A DNA stretch of 64,000 bases from [Phialemoniopsis] sp. UDSM-2020 (lineage: Eukaryota; Ascomycota; Sordariomycetes; Thyridiales; Thyridiaceae), in NCBI GenBank assembly GCA_018873225.1, contig JAEILZ010000003.1, positions 1,798,001 through 1,862,000 of the forward strand. Reading direction: 5' to 3'. The notes beneath the pieces were generated by a model that was given only the letters and a program-made list of their open reading frames with translations, made no database searches and had not been told where the DNA came from. A program made the position numbers and the translations under genes. Positions within the stretch are counted from its first letter, which is position 1; each line of letters opens with the position of its first letter. Of this stretch, positions 25,422-36,333 are shown in pieces.

Positions 25422-26809
25422 ATGACAGCCCCTGTATCGTTTGAAGAGTTCACCTTTGACGGACAGCAGAACACCAAAGCACTTGGTTTCGGGTGGGATG
25501 CACCGTTTCCTCTTGCGTTAAAGTCTACTGCTACAGGCAGCAAACCGCTCTCTGACTACATCGATGCCCTCAAACAGCTGGCTTCTTCCGGGAAGCTGCG
25601 TGATCTGGTCAAGAAGCATGGAGGAGCAATCCTCTTTCGCGGCCTGCCAGTCAGCAGTCCACAAGACTACAGCGAAGTCGCACACGCCTTTGGCTTTCGG
25701 GCCCATGAAGAGGTCGGCCGGCCTCCCATGAGAACTGTTCTTGCAAAGAATGTGAAAACCGCCAACGAAGGGTGAGCGACACGGTCATGAGCTAGATTGC
25801 TAGGGCTGGTATGCTGACAATGACTCTGCGCAGTCCTCCTGAGCTTCCAATTTGGCCTCACAATGAGTATGGCTGGTCGACAATAAACCCAGCATGGTTG
25901 ACGTTCTGTGCTATTGTACCAGCGGAGTCAGGTACGTATTGCTGTCACATTAGGGTTCGTCATCAATGCTGACAGTCATGGTTTCCACTTCAGGCGGCGA
26001 AACTCCGATCAACTCCAGTATCGCACTTGCGTCAGAGATCAAGAGGCGAGCACCCGATTTCTATGAAAAGTTACTCAAGCGAGGCATCCGATACGTGTAT
26101 AGATATGGAAAGGAGGATGTGGTTTCTACAACGGGGACCAGCGTCTTCGGAGCTTACGGGCAACACGTGCTCCCGACAGACGATGAACAGACAGCAAGAG
26201 AGAAGATAGAAACTGAGGTCAGACGGCACAGCAACAACTTTGAGTGGCATGACGACGGGAGTCTCACGGTCACCCATACCGTTCCTCGTGAGTGGGCTCA
26301 AAACTACATATCCTATGATGAAGACCCAGGGACAAATACTGACCTGACTGTAGTGATACGAATTCATGAAGAGACGGGACTGACGTCATGGTTTGGAAAT
26401 GTTACTAGTGCTTGGGGTCGGAGTATACATCACGGTGCAACAGAGCCTCCTTTCCGCGGCGATGATGGCTCGTACCATCCTCCACCCATCTATGGAAATG
26501 GCGAGCAGATTGAGAAAGAGTATCTGGATCTAGCTTTATCCATCGCAGAATCATCACAGGTCCTAGTCAAATGGGAGCAAGGCGACGTAGTGCTGCTGGA
26601 TGTAAGTGTGACCACCCTAGGGTCTCCATCATTATGTCGCTAACAAGTGGTTCTAGAACTATGCCGTCATGCACTCTCGTTCGCCCTGGACCGGTCAAAG
26701 GCAGGTCCTTGCTGCTTTGTGGGACGAGGATGGCAGAATTGGTGACTATGACGAAGGCAAGGATATACTGAAGGATATCCCGAGACTGCCGATCCTCGTT
26801 GAAGGCTGA
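25422..26809 (+). CDS. TauD/TfdA-family dioxygenase
   Basis: This is a non-haem Fe(II)/2-oxoglutarate dioxygenase of the family that includes taurine, 2,4-D and gamma-butyrobetaine dioxygenases. The start is ATG 25422 (MTAPVSFEEFTF). Exon 1 ends at 25771 and exon 2 starts at 25834; further introns lie near 25932-25994 and 26601-26655. Landmarks are HGGAILFRGLPV, the first ligand region WPHNEYGWS, the segment ESGGETPINSS, and the late NYAVMHSRSPWTGQRQVL block, which holds the second iron His and the 2OG-binding Arg. Cytosolic by lack of a leader. The substrate is open; divergence from a membrane transporter suggests uptake and oxidation of one compound. Confidence 0.88.
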
Positions 26810-26840
26810 GGAGCTTAACGTTCAGCCTAACCTACTGAAG

Positions 26841-28240
26841 CTACTCCCAGCGTACAATAGCTTTGATAGTCTATTATAGACTTAGTAATACAATTCAAGT
26901 GTTATAGGATATCTTACACGTACCTTGCCATCCCGCAGGTCGCTTACAGACTGCTCGAAGTCCTTTATTGAATAGAATTTGCAGAGCTTCTCAAGTGGGA
27001 AATGTCCTGACTTGTGTAGTCTGATCATCTCTGGAATGAACTACCAAAGCTTGTCAATATAGGTTGATCTCGGAGCAGATACTTTGCTGGTACTCACATC
27101 CGTTGGTATTGAGTCGCCTTGGCAGATTCCCCTCAGTGTCTTGTTCTCGTGGAGCAGCTTCTCGGGATCAATCTTGTAAATAAAGTCGGGCTTAGGACTT
27201 CCTACGACCGCTGCAGTGCCGCCGCAGTATACGCAATCGAGCATCATGTCGATTACAGCAGAAACGCCGGTACACTCGATAGCAAAGTTGACACCTCCAT
27301 CACTGATGGACCGAATCTCTTCAGCCACATTCGAGACGTTCCTCGAGTTGACCGTATGTGTGGCACCCGACTCTCGTGCCAACGCCAGCTTGTCTTCCAC
27401 AATATCTACCGCGATTATCTGGCGTAGTCCTAAATGCTTCGCCGCCATGATGGCGGCCATACCCACTGTGCCAACTCCGAATATCAGGAGAGAGCTATCA
27501 GTTGAAGGCTTGAGTGCATTCACAACTGTCCCGGCTCCGGTCTGAAAGCCACAGCCGAGAGCAGCATACTGGGCTAGATCATCGGCATTCGGTATCGGTA
27601 CCACTGAGTACTGGCTCACAACTGAGTGTCTGAGGAAGGAGGATTGGCCAAAAAACTGGCTTGTGACTGATCTTCCATCCTTTAACCTCGCAGGTGAGCT
27701 CTTGTCGCCAAGTCTCCGTCCCTCGATGTTGAGCTCTTCGAAGTGCGAGCAGCATGCGGGATGGCGAGAGGTGCAGTTCCTACAGCTTCCGCAATGGTTG
27801 AAAGACAGGAGAACTGCTTGTCCTATTTGCAAATCTGGATTGCGGACGTTGGAGCCCAGAGCTCTTATAATTCCAGCTCCTTCATGACCTAGCACTACAG
27901 GATAACCCAGAGCACTATAGCCGCCTATAGACCCACCGATGTCCTGTTATTGTGATACAAAAGGGTTGTTAGATACTGGGCTGGAAGTTATGGTATAACA
28001 AAGATGCAGTATGCATGAGTTGCAACGTCAAGACAGACTCAGAGGCCGGAAATCAGGTTGATCGATGAAGCAGGATCTGACAGAGTCAGCACTTACGGTA
28101 TGACAGATTCCGGAATAACGCATCTCCACTAGCACTTCGTCCGCCCGCATGTCCTCAAGGATAACAGGCATGAGCTGGAACCCCGAATTGGGGCTTTCCA
28201 CCACCAGCCCTTCCGTCTCGAATGGCAGTGAGTAACTCAT
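26841..28240 (-). CDS. zinc-dependent alcohol dehydrogenase (aryl-alcohol/class III-like)
   Basis: This is a medium-chain NAD-dependent alcohol dehydrogenase in four exons, read leftward from ATG 28240 (MSYSLPFETEGLVV). Catalytic zinc ligands are in YSGICHTD and GHEGAG. Four cysteines for the structural zinc are in CGSCRNCTSRHPAC. The nucleotide-binding motif is GVGTVGMAAI followed by AVDI. The last short exon (26841-26867), reached through a splice after DLRDGK, restores the family's normal end (TIKAIVRWE); without it the frame reads through the intron. The sequence around CGFQTGAGTV is like benzyl- and aryl-alcohol dehydrogenases. It converges with the TauD gene. The substrate is inferred only at class level. 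Confidence 0.88.
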
Positions 28241-29032
28241 CGTTGGCGAGTGGCACGCGAACTTCCGATCATTTGACAGCCCAGTGCAATCTGTATTACA
28301 GCATGGTTATAGCCTGCCGATAACAACTGACGACATGACAACAAGTATCCGAGATTACGCACAGGTCATAGCGATAGCGAGGAAAGTGTCGAGCCGAAGC
28401 GCGACTCCATGGGGCCGAGACGAGGACGAGCCAAGCGAGCCTGCATCCACCCAGCCATGACCCACTAAGGAAATCCGGATCGCGCTACCTGAACGGGCAA
28501 GGTGAACTACAGAGAGCTTCACTTCACTACGTCGACTAATATCCGAACCAGTGTTAGCGTAGATTGGCGGCTTGAAGATCAGGGCTTATCAACGTGTTCT
28601 TTGGTGCCAGTTGACGGCGCCCCGCACGGTAACACGACATTCCTCTCCACTGCCAGATCTGGGCGGTATTTGCCCTGGTCTCGACTTGTCTGGTGTAAAA
28701 CCAACCTGAAATCGTCTTATCACAGCAACTGTGGCTAAGCACGACAAGCCGACCCAGTCTCCTATCATGTGTCTTGGCCAACCCTGGCCAGTTCACACCT
28801 AGCCTGTCCACCCTTATCCAAACCTGGGGAAACAGTTCGGATCCTGGGGAACGTGTTGCTTATATGGATGAGGTCTGTGGGTTCCTTTCCGTCCACAAGT
28901 AATGGCCATGGTCCTCGCATTGACTTGGCATGAACACCTACACAACTACACCACATCTCCCATTCGACTCAGACATAGATCGACTTCATCATAACACTTC
29001 TTCTCTTTTTTTGAACACGTTCCTTCCGAGAC
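28241..29032. promoter_or_regulatory. intergenic: divergent promoters of alcohol dehydrogenase and MFS gene
   Basis: About 790 bases. The right half holds two CCTGGGGA elements (listed separately). No coding frame is supported. Confidence 0.55.
28823..28850 (+). promoter_or_regulatory. two CCTGGGGA direct repeats, CreA/Mig1-like
   Basis: CCTGGGGA occurs at 28823-28830 and again at 28843-28850, exactly 20 bp apart and about 185 bases before the MFS start. Each contains CTGGGG, which fits the SYGGRG consensus of the carbon-catabolite repressor CreA; paired sites are the usual functional form. Binding is inferred. Confidence 0.5.
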
Positions 29033-30755
29033 ATGATGTCAGAGAAGATTCCCGTCCCTGGCACGGTCCATCTCGTTGACCTCGATGGAACGTCCAGGCT
29101 ACGCCATGGTCGAGAGACCAAGGACATCATCTTGATTCCGCAACCCACCGATGATCCCAACGATCCTCTCAATTGGTCTCCCTCAAGGAAGCTCAATAGT
29201 AGTGTTTGGCAAATCATCTGGGCTTTCTTCGCCTCTGGCTTCATCAACGGCCTTTCACCCGCCTACCTGCTCATTGAGAAGGAGACAGGCATCTCGATTG
29301 GGGATCTCAACTTGGGGATCGGATTGATGTATTTGTTCTTCGGTTTCGGAAACCTCATCACGCAGCCGCTGGCATTGAATTACGGCCGTCGACCAGCTGC
29401 GGTTCTTTCCATGCTCATCACTTCCTTCCTTGTTCTCTGGGCGTCGTTCATGAATACTGCGGCAGAATGGTACGGCAACCGAATTCTGGTCGGCATCTCA
29501 ATGTCTGGCATCGAGTGTTTGATCGAGCTCTGCATCACCGACACAAAGTTCACACACGAACGCGGTTTACACATGGGTCTCTACAACTGGGTTCTTTTTG
29601 GAGGCGCCTTCCTCGCCCCTATCCCCGCAGGCTTCCTTGCTGATGCTGCAGGATGGCGCTGGATCAACAGGATGTACTTCATAGTCGGCATTGTCATTAC
29701 CATCGGAGTTTTCTTCTGTTTTGAGGAGACCATGTTCCATCGCCCAGGCTCGATCAACGAGTTCCTTGATCAACGCGAGCCGCAAGGTGCCCAGGGAGAC
29801 AAGGTTGTCGACGCCTCTGATGGCAAGACCACCGGAGACAACGAGAACCAACAAGCTTTGAGGACTACTGCCACAGCCGCCGAGAATGGTCAAACCTATG
29901 AGGTGCAGACCTACTGGCAGCGCCTACGACTCTGGGGTTTCCGTCATCCTCAACAGCCCAACACCTTCTTCAAGTTCTTCTTTCTCCCTATCACCCTGCT
30001 TCGGTATCCCAGTATTGTCTTCTCCGGTCTGCTGGTTGGCAGTGTCCTGTCCTGGTTCAACGTCCTCGTCGGTACCATCACCACGGTCTTTGGCAGCCCT
30101 CCGTACAACTTCAGCGCCAACATGATTGGCCTGGTCTCTATCTCCTGCTTCCTGGGTACATCCGTGGGCTCGCTCATCGCTGGATGGCTCAATGACAAGG
30201 TGGCCATGTACATCGCTCGCAGGAACAAGGGTGTTAAGGAGCCCGAGGCGCGTCTGTGGGTCGCTGCAGTGCCTCTGATTCTACACCCTGCTGGCTGCAT
30301 CCTGTATGGTGTTGGTGCCACCCACTCAATTCACTGGGTTGGACTCTGCTTTGGCATCGGCCTGACAACACTGTCCATCTGCATGGGCTCGACTCTGGCT
30401 CTCAGCTACGTGATTGATTGCTACAAGGAGATAGCCGGAGAGGCTCTGGTCACTGTGATCATCATTCGAAATGTCATGGGTAAGTCTCGGCTCCTTCATG
30501 GCCTGATAACCAAATTCTACCACCATGGCTGCTTGCTAACAAACTGCGTCCCACCCAGGCTTTGCATTTTCCTACGCTGTACTGCCCATGATCAACAGTC
30601 TCGGTCTACAAAACGCGTTCATTCTCATTGCTTTCCTCGGAATGGCAATCACCGCCTTGTGCTTCGTCATGATCGCCTTCGGCAAGAATATGCGAAGAGC
30701 TACGGCAACACCCTATTGGAAGTTGGTCGAGGCTCATGGCTTCCATGCCCATTGA
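29033..30755 (+). CDS. MFS transporter, DHA1-type with long central loop
   Basis: This is a 12-helix-type major facilitator of the plasma membrane. It starts at ATG 29033 (MMSEKIPVPGTVHL) and has one intron near 30480-30557, joining NVMG to FAFSYAVLPM; the stop is at 30753-30755 (HGFHAH end). Motifs are DPNDPLNWSPSRK before the first helix, typical of fungal DHA1 drug/polyamine-like porters; LNYGRRPAAVLS in the 2-3 loop; and RILVGISMSGIE in helix 4. A hydrophilic loop of about 90 residues separates the two halves. Substrate unknown. Possible carbon repression is suggested by the two CreA-like elements upstream. Confidence 0.9.
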
Positions 30756-31079
30756 GATCCTTTAGGAAGCTCGACTTTGATACTCTACAATCTGTTGCTC
30801 TACTCGTTGGGTTGGCATCCTGGAATATCTCGGCGGTCTCCTTTCTTATTTGTTGTTTCTTCATCTGTCCTTGTTACTTCGACCGTACGGAATTAGGTAG
30901 TGGGATAGTCCTTCACCCAAGACCCGATACCTGACCGGGGGTTTGAAATTTTAGCCTGCAACCTTCATATGTCACATAGTCTGTTTACGTCGAATGGGTT
31001 TCAGATATGTTCACATTCACATCTCGCGTCCATTGCTTTCTTGATTAAATATGAGAACTCAATCCACCACGGCTATTGA
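30756..31079. other. intergenic, convergent gene ends
   Basis: These 324 bases lie between converging genes; nothing beyond 3' UTR sequence is seen. Confidence 0.6.
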
Positions 31080-32202
31080 CTATGCTTCAGAAAACAACTT
31101 AGCCATGTGCCCATCCAAGAAAGCCCAATCCTCCTTGCTATCTCCCATACCACCAGCCCAGTGACCCCAGATACTTGGAATCACCAACAGCGTAGCACGA
31201 CCCTTGGGCATGTTCTCAACTTCAGCTTGAGAGTCCTCGGGTGGGAAATACAAGTCGGTCTTGCCCGGAGCGACCATCACCCGAGCTTGGATGCTCTGCA
31301 GTGCGGTTCGGAGGTCACCGCCAAACCGATTGTCAGGGGACGCGGCGACATTGCCGAGCTGCCATGTCTGGAGCATCAACAGCATGTCTTCGGGGTCATT
31401 GCCCAAAGCCCACTTCTCCCAGAACGTCACCAAGAACTCGTCCACGTTATTCACCCCAAGTGCCTTGCTGTAGAGCTGCTCACGGTACCACGCCTGGCTG
31501 AAGCCCCAGCCGGCATAGACCCTTCCGAGTGCCTTGAGGCCGACCTCCCGCTGCTCAGGGGTCCAAGGCTCAGAAGGTGATGGATATTGCTGGCCTTTGC
31601 CAATGCCTCGGCTGGTTCCGCCACGAGCGGCGATGAGGGCCGACTTGACACCCTCCAGGAAGACGTTGTTGTGAATGGACGTCTTGGCCGATGTACAGAT
31701 TGGGACAATGGCGTCCATGAAGTCTGGGTATTGGACGGCCCACTGATAAGCTTGAGCACCGCCCATGGAGAAGCCTACTACGGCTTTCACATGCTTGATC
31801 CCAAGCTTCTCCGTGAGGAGGCGGTACTGTGCTTGCACATTGTCGGCAAAGGTGATGACTGGAAACTTTCCTAGAAGGTCTGGCCTGTTCGATGGGGACA
31901 CGCTCTCGCCGTTGCCGATAAGGGCGGGGACCACGATGAAATACTTGGAAGGGTCAAGGGAGGCGCTCGACTCCTTGACGATATTGTTATGATCGCTAAT
32001 GGCTAGGAGTCCATTAGAATCAGCTTCCCCGACTGCTTCCGGAGGAATGGAAAGGGGGAGTCATACAAGCCGCGTAACAGGTTGTGTTAACAATGACAGG
32101 GTTCCGGCTATCCCCGAAAGTCTTGTAGGCCAGGAATGCGCCTGGCAGAGTCTCGCCTGAGGACAGACCAAAGTCGCCTAGCTGGAAGGTCTCGAAAGCC
32201 AT
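31080..32202 (-). CDS. alpha/beta hydrolase, homoserine-O-acetyltransferase-like
   Basis: This is an alpha/beta-hydrolase-fold enzyme of the MetX-like group. Two exons, 32202-32067 and 32002-31080. It begins MAFETFQLGDFGLSSGETL. The nucleophile elbow is GFSMGGAQAYQ (Ser), the acid is in GKTDLYFPPED, and the His is in IWGHWAGG, so the triad is complete. The region PALIGNGESVSPSN matches hydrolase-type members of the group that are often found in fungal catabolic clusters rather than methionine synthesis. No signal peptide. Ester, lactone or amide hydrolysis is likely, but the substrate is unknown. Confidence 0.85.
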
Positions 32203-32889
32203 CTCGGCGGCGATTTGCGTTGAGACCTTAGATCAGATTTGTCAGGGATAGACGTCCGTCCCCCCAGGCTTGATACCCGTTCACACAACTGGTCACTGGC
32301 TAAAGTATGCTGTCCGCAAATAGGGACAAGGGGGGCTTGCAGAATGACCTGGACTGTGGAGATGTGTAGTCCAGAGTCCTGGTTATGGGGTCGACTGGCG
32401 TGTGACTAAATGAAGCGGTTCCAACTCAAGTGAGGGGACGAAGGGGCGCGTTGGTCGAGATGTGATCATTCTGCTGATCACCTACCCATAAGGGCATGTC
32501 GCCTCGAGCTTCCTCATCCGTTCCTCCTACCCTATCTGCATGTTTCACGATACGTTATCGTCCCATTAGGTGCTTATCCGTCTCCTCTTGGCGCACTACC
32601 AACGCATGCAACCCCACCTCTTCCCCCTCTCCAGTCTGCATGCCACCATGCATCAAATTGATGTCCATGGGCTTCCCCGCATCCCCCACAATCCAGCACT
32701 GTTACCCTGGCTGCCGGGCTCTTTTGTCATGGCCGAACCTTGCTTCGAAATGGACGACGTACGTAAGAGTTTCCACAAGCATTGGGTAGCAAGACTCTGG
32801 AGCACAAGCGGACAAGACAACTCTGGAAGCCCAGATGTTAGAACAGTACGCCTATTTATTGAAAGTGTGTTTTGGTATTCAAGTCTCAG
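32203..32889. other. intergenic region
   Basis: About 690 bases between the hydrolase start and the LamB stop. Two overlapping plus-strand frames (32496-32789 and 32570-32974) have no recognisable domain, and the longer one runs into the LamB exon; not accepted as genes. Confidence 0.5.
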
Positions 32890-33772
32890 CTACCGTCCTG
32901 CCGCTTTATTGACCTCGTCAATGATCTTACGACAGGCTTTAGCGTTTTCTAGTGCCGTGGGCATATCAGAGTGAATGCAGAACAGAAAAGGCTTCCCGTC
33001 AAACCCAAGCTTGATCGTCGAGCCTTCGTTGTCCTTCACCGAATCCTCCACAGCAATAGACCTCGTCCGTGTGTAAATATCTTCCACCGTAGCCAGCTTG
33101 CTCTCCGCTGCCGGCATCAGCTTCCCGTGCTTGTTGTATTGTAGATCCACGTAGGCTTCCTCTACGAACTCGAGTCCGTACTTCGCGCACATTGCGCCCT
33201 GGTTGTCTGTGCCCTTGGAGCCGAAGACTGGGACACCGAAGACTGCGCAGGCCTTGATGACAGCTTCCATTATGGCGAGATCTCGTTGCATATAGAAGAA
33301 CAGCTCTCCGTGTGGTTTGACGTGATTCAAAGGGACGCCCTCGGCATCCAACATCGACTTGAGAGCACCGACTTGATAGAGGATCATAGCGTACATATCT
33401 TCAGGAAGGACTTCGATCTTTCGGCGGCCGAATCCAAATTTATCTGTTGCGCTTTGTGTAAGCTTCCCTGATCGAGAGTCTGCGTGTCCTAGAGATGTTC
33501 ACCATCAAGTCCTGGGTGTGCTCCGATTTTGACTCCAAGCTTCTTGGCTAATCGGATCGTTTTCAGCATGATCGTAGGGTCTCCTGCATGGAATCCGCAG
33601 GCGATGTTGGCATAATCCACGAGCTTCATGAGCTCTTCATCCGGTCCCTAGCATTCGATCCCATGAGCGACGTTCTCTAGATCCTCGAGCTTGCGAGACC
33701 TACCATCTTCCACCTGCCGAACCCCTCCCCCATGTCGCAGTTGATGCCGATTGTCTGGACGTGTGGCCCCAT
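32890..33772 (-). CDS. lamB: LamB/YcsF family protein (5-oxoprolinase subunit A-like)
   Basis: This belongs to the LamB/YcsF family: in Aspergillus nidulans lamB is needed for lactam (2-pyrrolidinone) use, and the bacterial homologue PxpA is a subunit of the ATP-dependent 5-oxoprolinase. Three exons, reading leftward from ATG 33772 ([23 protein letters not shown]), through [22 protein letters not shown] and KIGAHPGLD, to the main exon ending at 32890. [21 protein letters not shown] and the late KPHGELF segment are family signatures; the second is close to the expected metal/substrate site. About 250 residues, the usual size. It shares a divergent promoter with succinate-semialdehyde dehydrogenase. 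Its functional partner should be the LamA gene at 38.2 kb. Confidence 0.92.
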
Positions 33773-34258
33773 TGTGAGAGTTGCAAGCTCGGTCGTGCTG
33801 AGGCTTTGCGTTACGGTGATTCGCAAATCTGAATCTCCAAGAGCTTTCGACGTTCGGGGACGTTCTCAGGATAATCACATGTAGCAAAGGTGCCAAGTGC
33901 CCTGACGCGATCGCCTCCGCAGCAGAGCCATGGCCTACCTAGTGCGAGAGGAGCTCCTGTTAGCTCGGAATTTAGGTCCGCGGTTCGCATTTCCTCTTAG
34001 GGCAATATCACTGCCCAGTCTTGTCTATCTATGTGGGGGCGGGTCATCATCGGGCATCACCAGCACGGAAAACTTGTCTCCTTTAGTATAATGAAATGAG
34101 TACCTGGAGGTCATTCTTTGGGGTAGGCACCGATGTCGGGACACATATATAGTACAGTATCGAGGAAAATGTACACAGATAGAAGGTTCAGTGTGTTATC
34201 AAACCAACATTTCGCCCGCACGAAGTGAGAACAAGGATCGTAGAGAACCACCGTCGAA
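33773..34258. promoter_or_regulatory. bidirectional promoter, lamB and succinate-semialdehyde dehydrogenase
   Basis: A 486-base divergent promoter. A TATA-like run (atatatag) lies at 34145-34152, about 110 bases before the dehydrogenase ATG. Shared control of two steps of one pathway is suggested by the arrangement. Confidence 0.55.
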
Positions 34259-35799
34259 ATGGGTCACACAGTTCCTCCGGTAAGTAGCTGTGCTTAGATC
34301 AGTGACTCATGAAGGTATACTAAACGGCGATGTAGCTGAAAGACAGCAGTCTTTTGATCCAGCAATGCTTCATCAACGGTGAATTCGTCGCCGCCGCGTC
34401 CGGCGCCACCTTCGAAGCCCACGATCCTGCCACGGGCAAGCTCATCGGCACCTGTCCCGAATGCGACGTCAAAGACACCGAGAACGCCGTCGCCGCCGCA
34501 GACGCGGCGTTCAAGACGTTCCGGCGGACGAACGCGCGACAGAGGTCCAAGCTGCTGAGGAAGTGGTACGACTTGATGATCGAGCACGCTGACGACATCG
34601 CGACGCTCATTGCTTGGGAAAGTGGCAAGCCGTTGGCCGATGCTAAGGGCGAGTCCGCATACGCCGCCAACTTTCTAGAGTGGTTCTCAGAAGAGGCGCC
34701 CCGCGTTTATGGCGACACCTTCCCCATGTCCGCTTCGGGCCAGCGTGCCCTTACGATCAAGCAGCCGGTGGGCGTGTGCGGCTTGGTGACACCGTGGAAC
34801 TTCCCAGCGGCTATGATCACGAGGAAAGCCGCCCCTGCCATCGCAGCTGGATGCACTGTCGTGGTGAAGTCCCCTGGCGAGACGCCGTTCACCGCAAACG
34901 CCCTCGCCGAGCTGTCGAGGAGAGCCGGCATTCCTCCAGGTGTCTTCAATGTGGTCACCACTCTGCGCAACACGCCGCTGATCGGCGAAGCTTTGACTAC
35001 GTTGCCGACGATCAAGAAGGTTTCTTTCACTGGCAGCACAGGTGTAGGGAAGCTACTCGTCAAACAATCCTCGTCGACTCTAAAGAAGATGTCCATGGAG
35101 CTGGGCGGCAACGCCCCGCTGATCGTCTTTGACGACTGCCCCGACCTCGATGCCGCCGTTGCCGGATGTGTGGCAGCCAAGTTCCGCAGCTCCGGTCAGA
35201 CCTGCATCTGCGCCAACAGAATATACGTCCAGAGCGGCATCTACTCCAAGTTTGCCGAGAAGCTGGCTGAGAAGGTGAACGGTTTCGAGCTGGGACATGC
35301 CTTCGACGGTGGTGTCACTCATGGACCTCTCATCCACTCTCGTGCCGTTGACAAGGTCGAGAGCCACGTCAAAGACGCCGTGAGCAAGGGTGCCAAGGTA
35401 TTGGCTGGTGGTCAGCGTGCAACCGACTTGGGAGAGTCTTTCTTCCAGCCCACTGTGCTTACTGGCATGAACCAAACCATGGAGATGGCTTGCAACGAGA
35501 CCTTTGGACCAGTAGCTGGACTTTTCGAGTTCAAGACCGAGCAGGAAGTCATTGACTGGGCTAACGAGTCTACTGTTGGGCTGGCTGGGTATGTCTTCAG
35601 TGCTGATATCGACAGGGTCACTCGTATCGCTGAGGACCTCGAGGTTGGAATGCTCGGCATCAACACCGGCCTGATCAGTGACCCGGCCACCCCCTTCGGT
35701 GGAGTCAAAGAGTCTGGCTTCGGCAGAGAGGGCTCGAAGTATGGTATCGAAGAGTACCTCGTCATGAAGACGGTTACTCTAGCGGCCTTACGGTCATGA
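34259..35799 (+). CDS. succinate-semialdehyde dehydrogenase
   Basis: This NAD(P)-dependent enzyme oxidises succinic semialdehyde to succinate, the last step of GABA breakdown. Exon 1 is just 21 bases (34259-34279, MGHTVPP); exon 2 is 34336-35799. I chose this start because no in-frame ATG lies near the beginning of the long exon, a stop codon sits at the splice acceptor, and the splice (donor gtaagt, branch-like tactaaac, acceptor tag) joins to LKDSSLLIQQCFINGEF, the normal family start. Total 494 residues, the usual size. Landmarks: TPWNFPAAM, KSPGETPFTA, the glycine turn FTGSTGVGK, catalytic Glu in MELGGNAP, and catalytic Cys in GQTCICANR. It is divergent from lamB. Confidence 0.95.
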
Positions 35800-36333
35800 T
35801 TATGGCGAACATAGACTGTCGTATACAATGGCAATACCAAAACGTGCTACCGCAGCTATTCTCCATCGTGCCTAAAGTAACATTGATGCCCCTGCATTTA
35901 CATATCAGGATTTGTATAAACTTTACCATGGACATCGCGTGAACCCCTCTGTTGGTATTACATCATGTAAAGACCTCTCTAGTTCCACTCATTACTCCGC
36001 AGTATCAGTGCCTTAGGGAATGAACCCTGTGATTTCTCCAAGTCCGTTACATTCATACGCGGTTATGCTTACCGGATGAAGGATAGCTCGACACATGATA
36101 GGCTTAAGGTCACTTGGAGATGTTACAGCAACCCCTGTTCGGTGTCGGCACATAGGAGATACTGGCCGTGTTCGGATCAAGCTGTGTTTGTAAACATGGG
36201 CTAGCCAATCTGTACCGTGTCTCGAAATCCAGTGCCTGGTTCCTGCAGACGCTCTCTTCTCTCTATTGCTTGGCCGGTCGAACCACAGGATCTCACGATA
36301 CCTTCTCTTCCTGTCTGGGGGCTCTTGATTGCA
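35800..36333. other. intergenic region
   Basis: About 530 bases of 3' UTR and promoter. The frame opening at 36217 may extend the next gene upstream, but I prefer the ATG at 36334. Confidence 0.5.
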
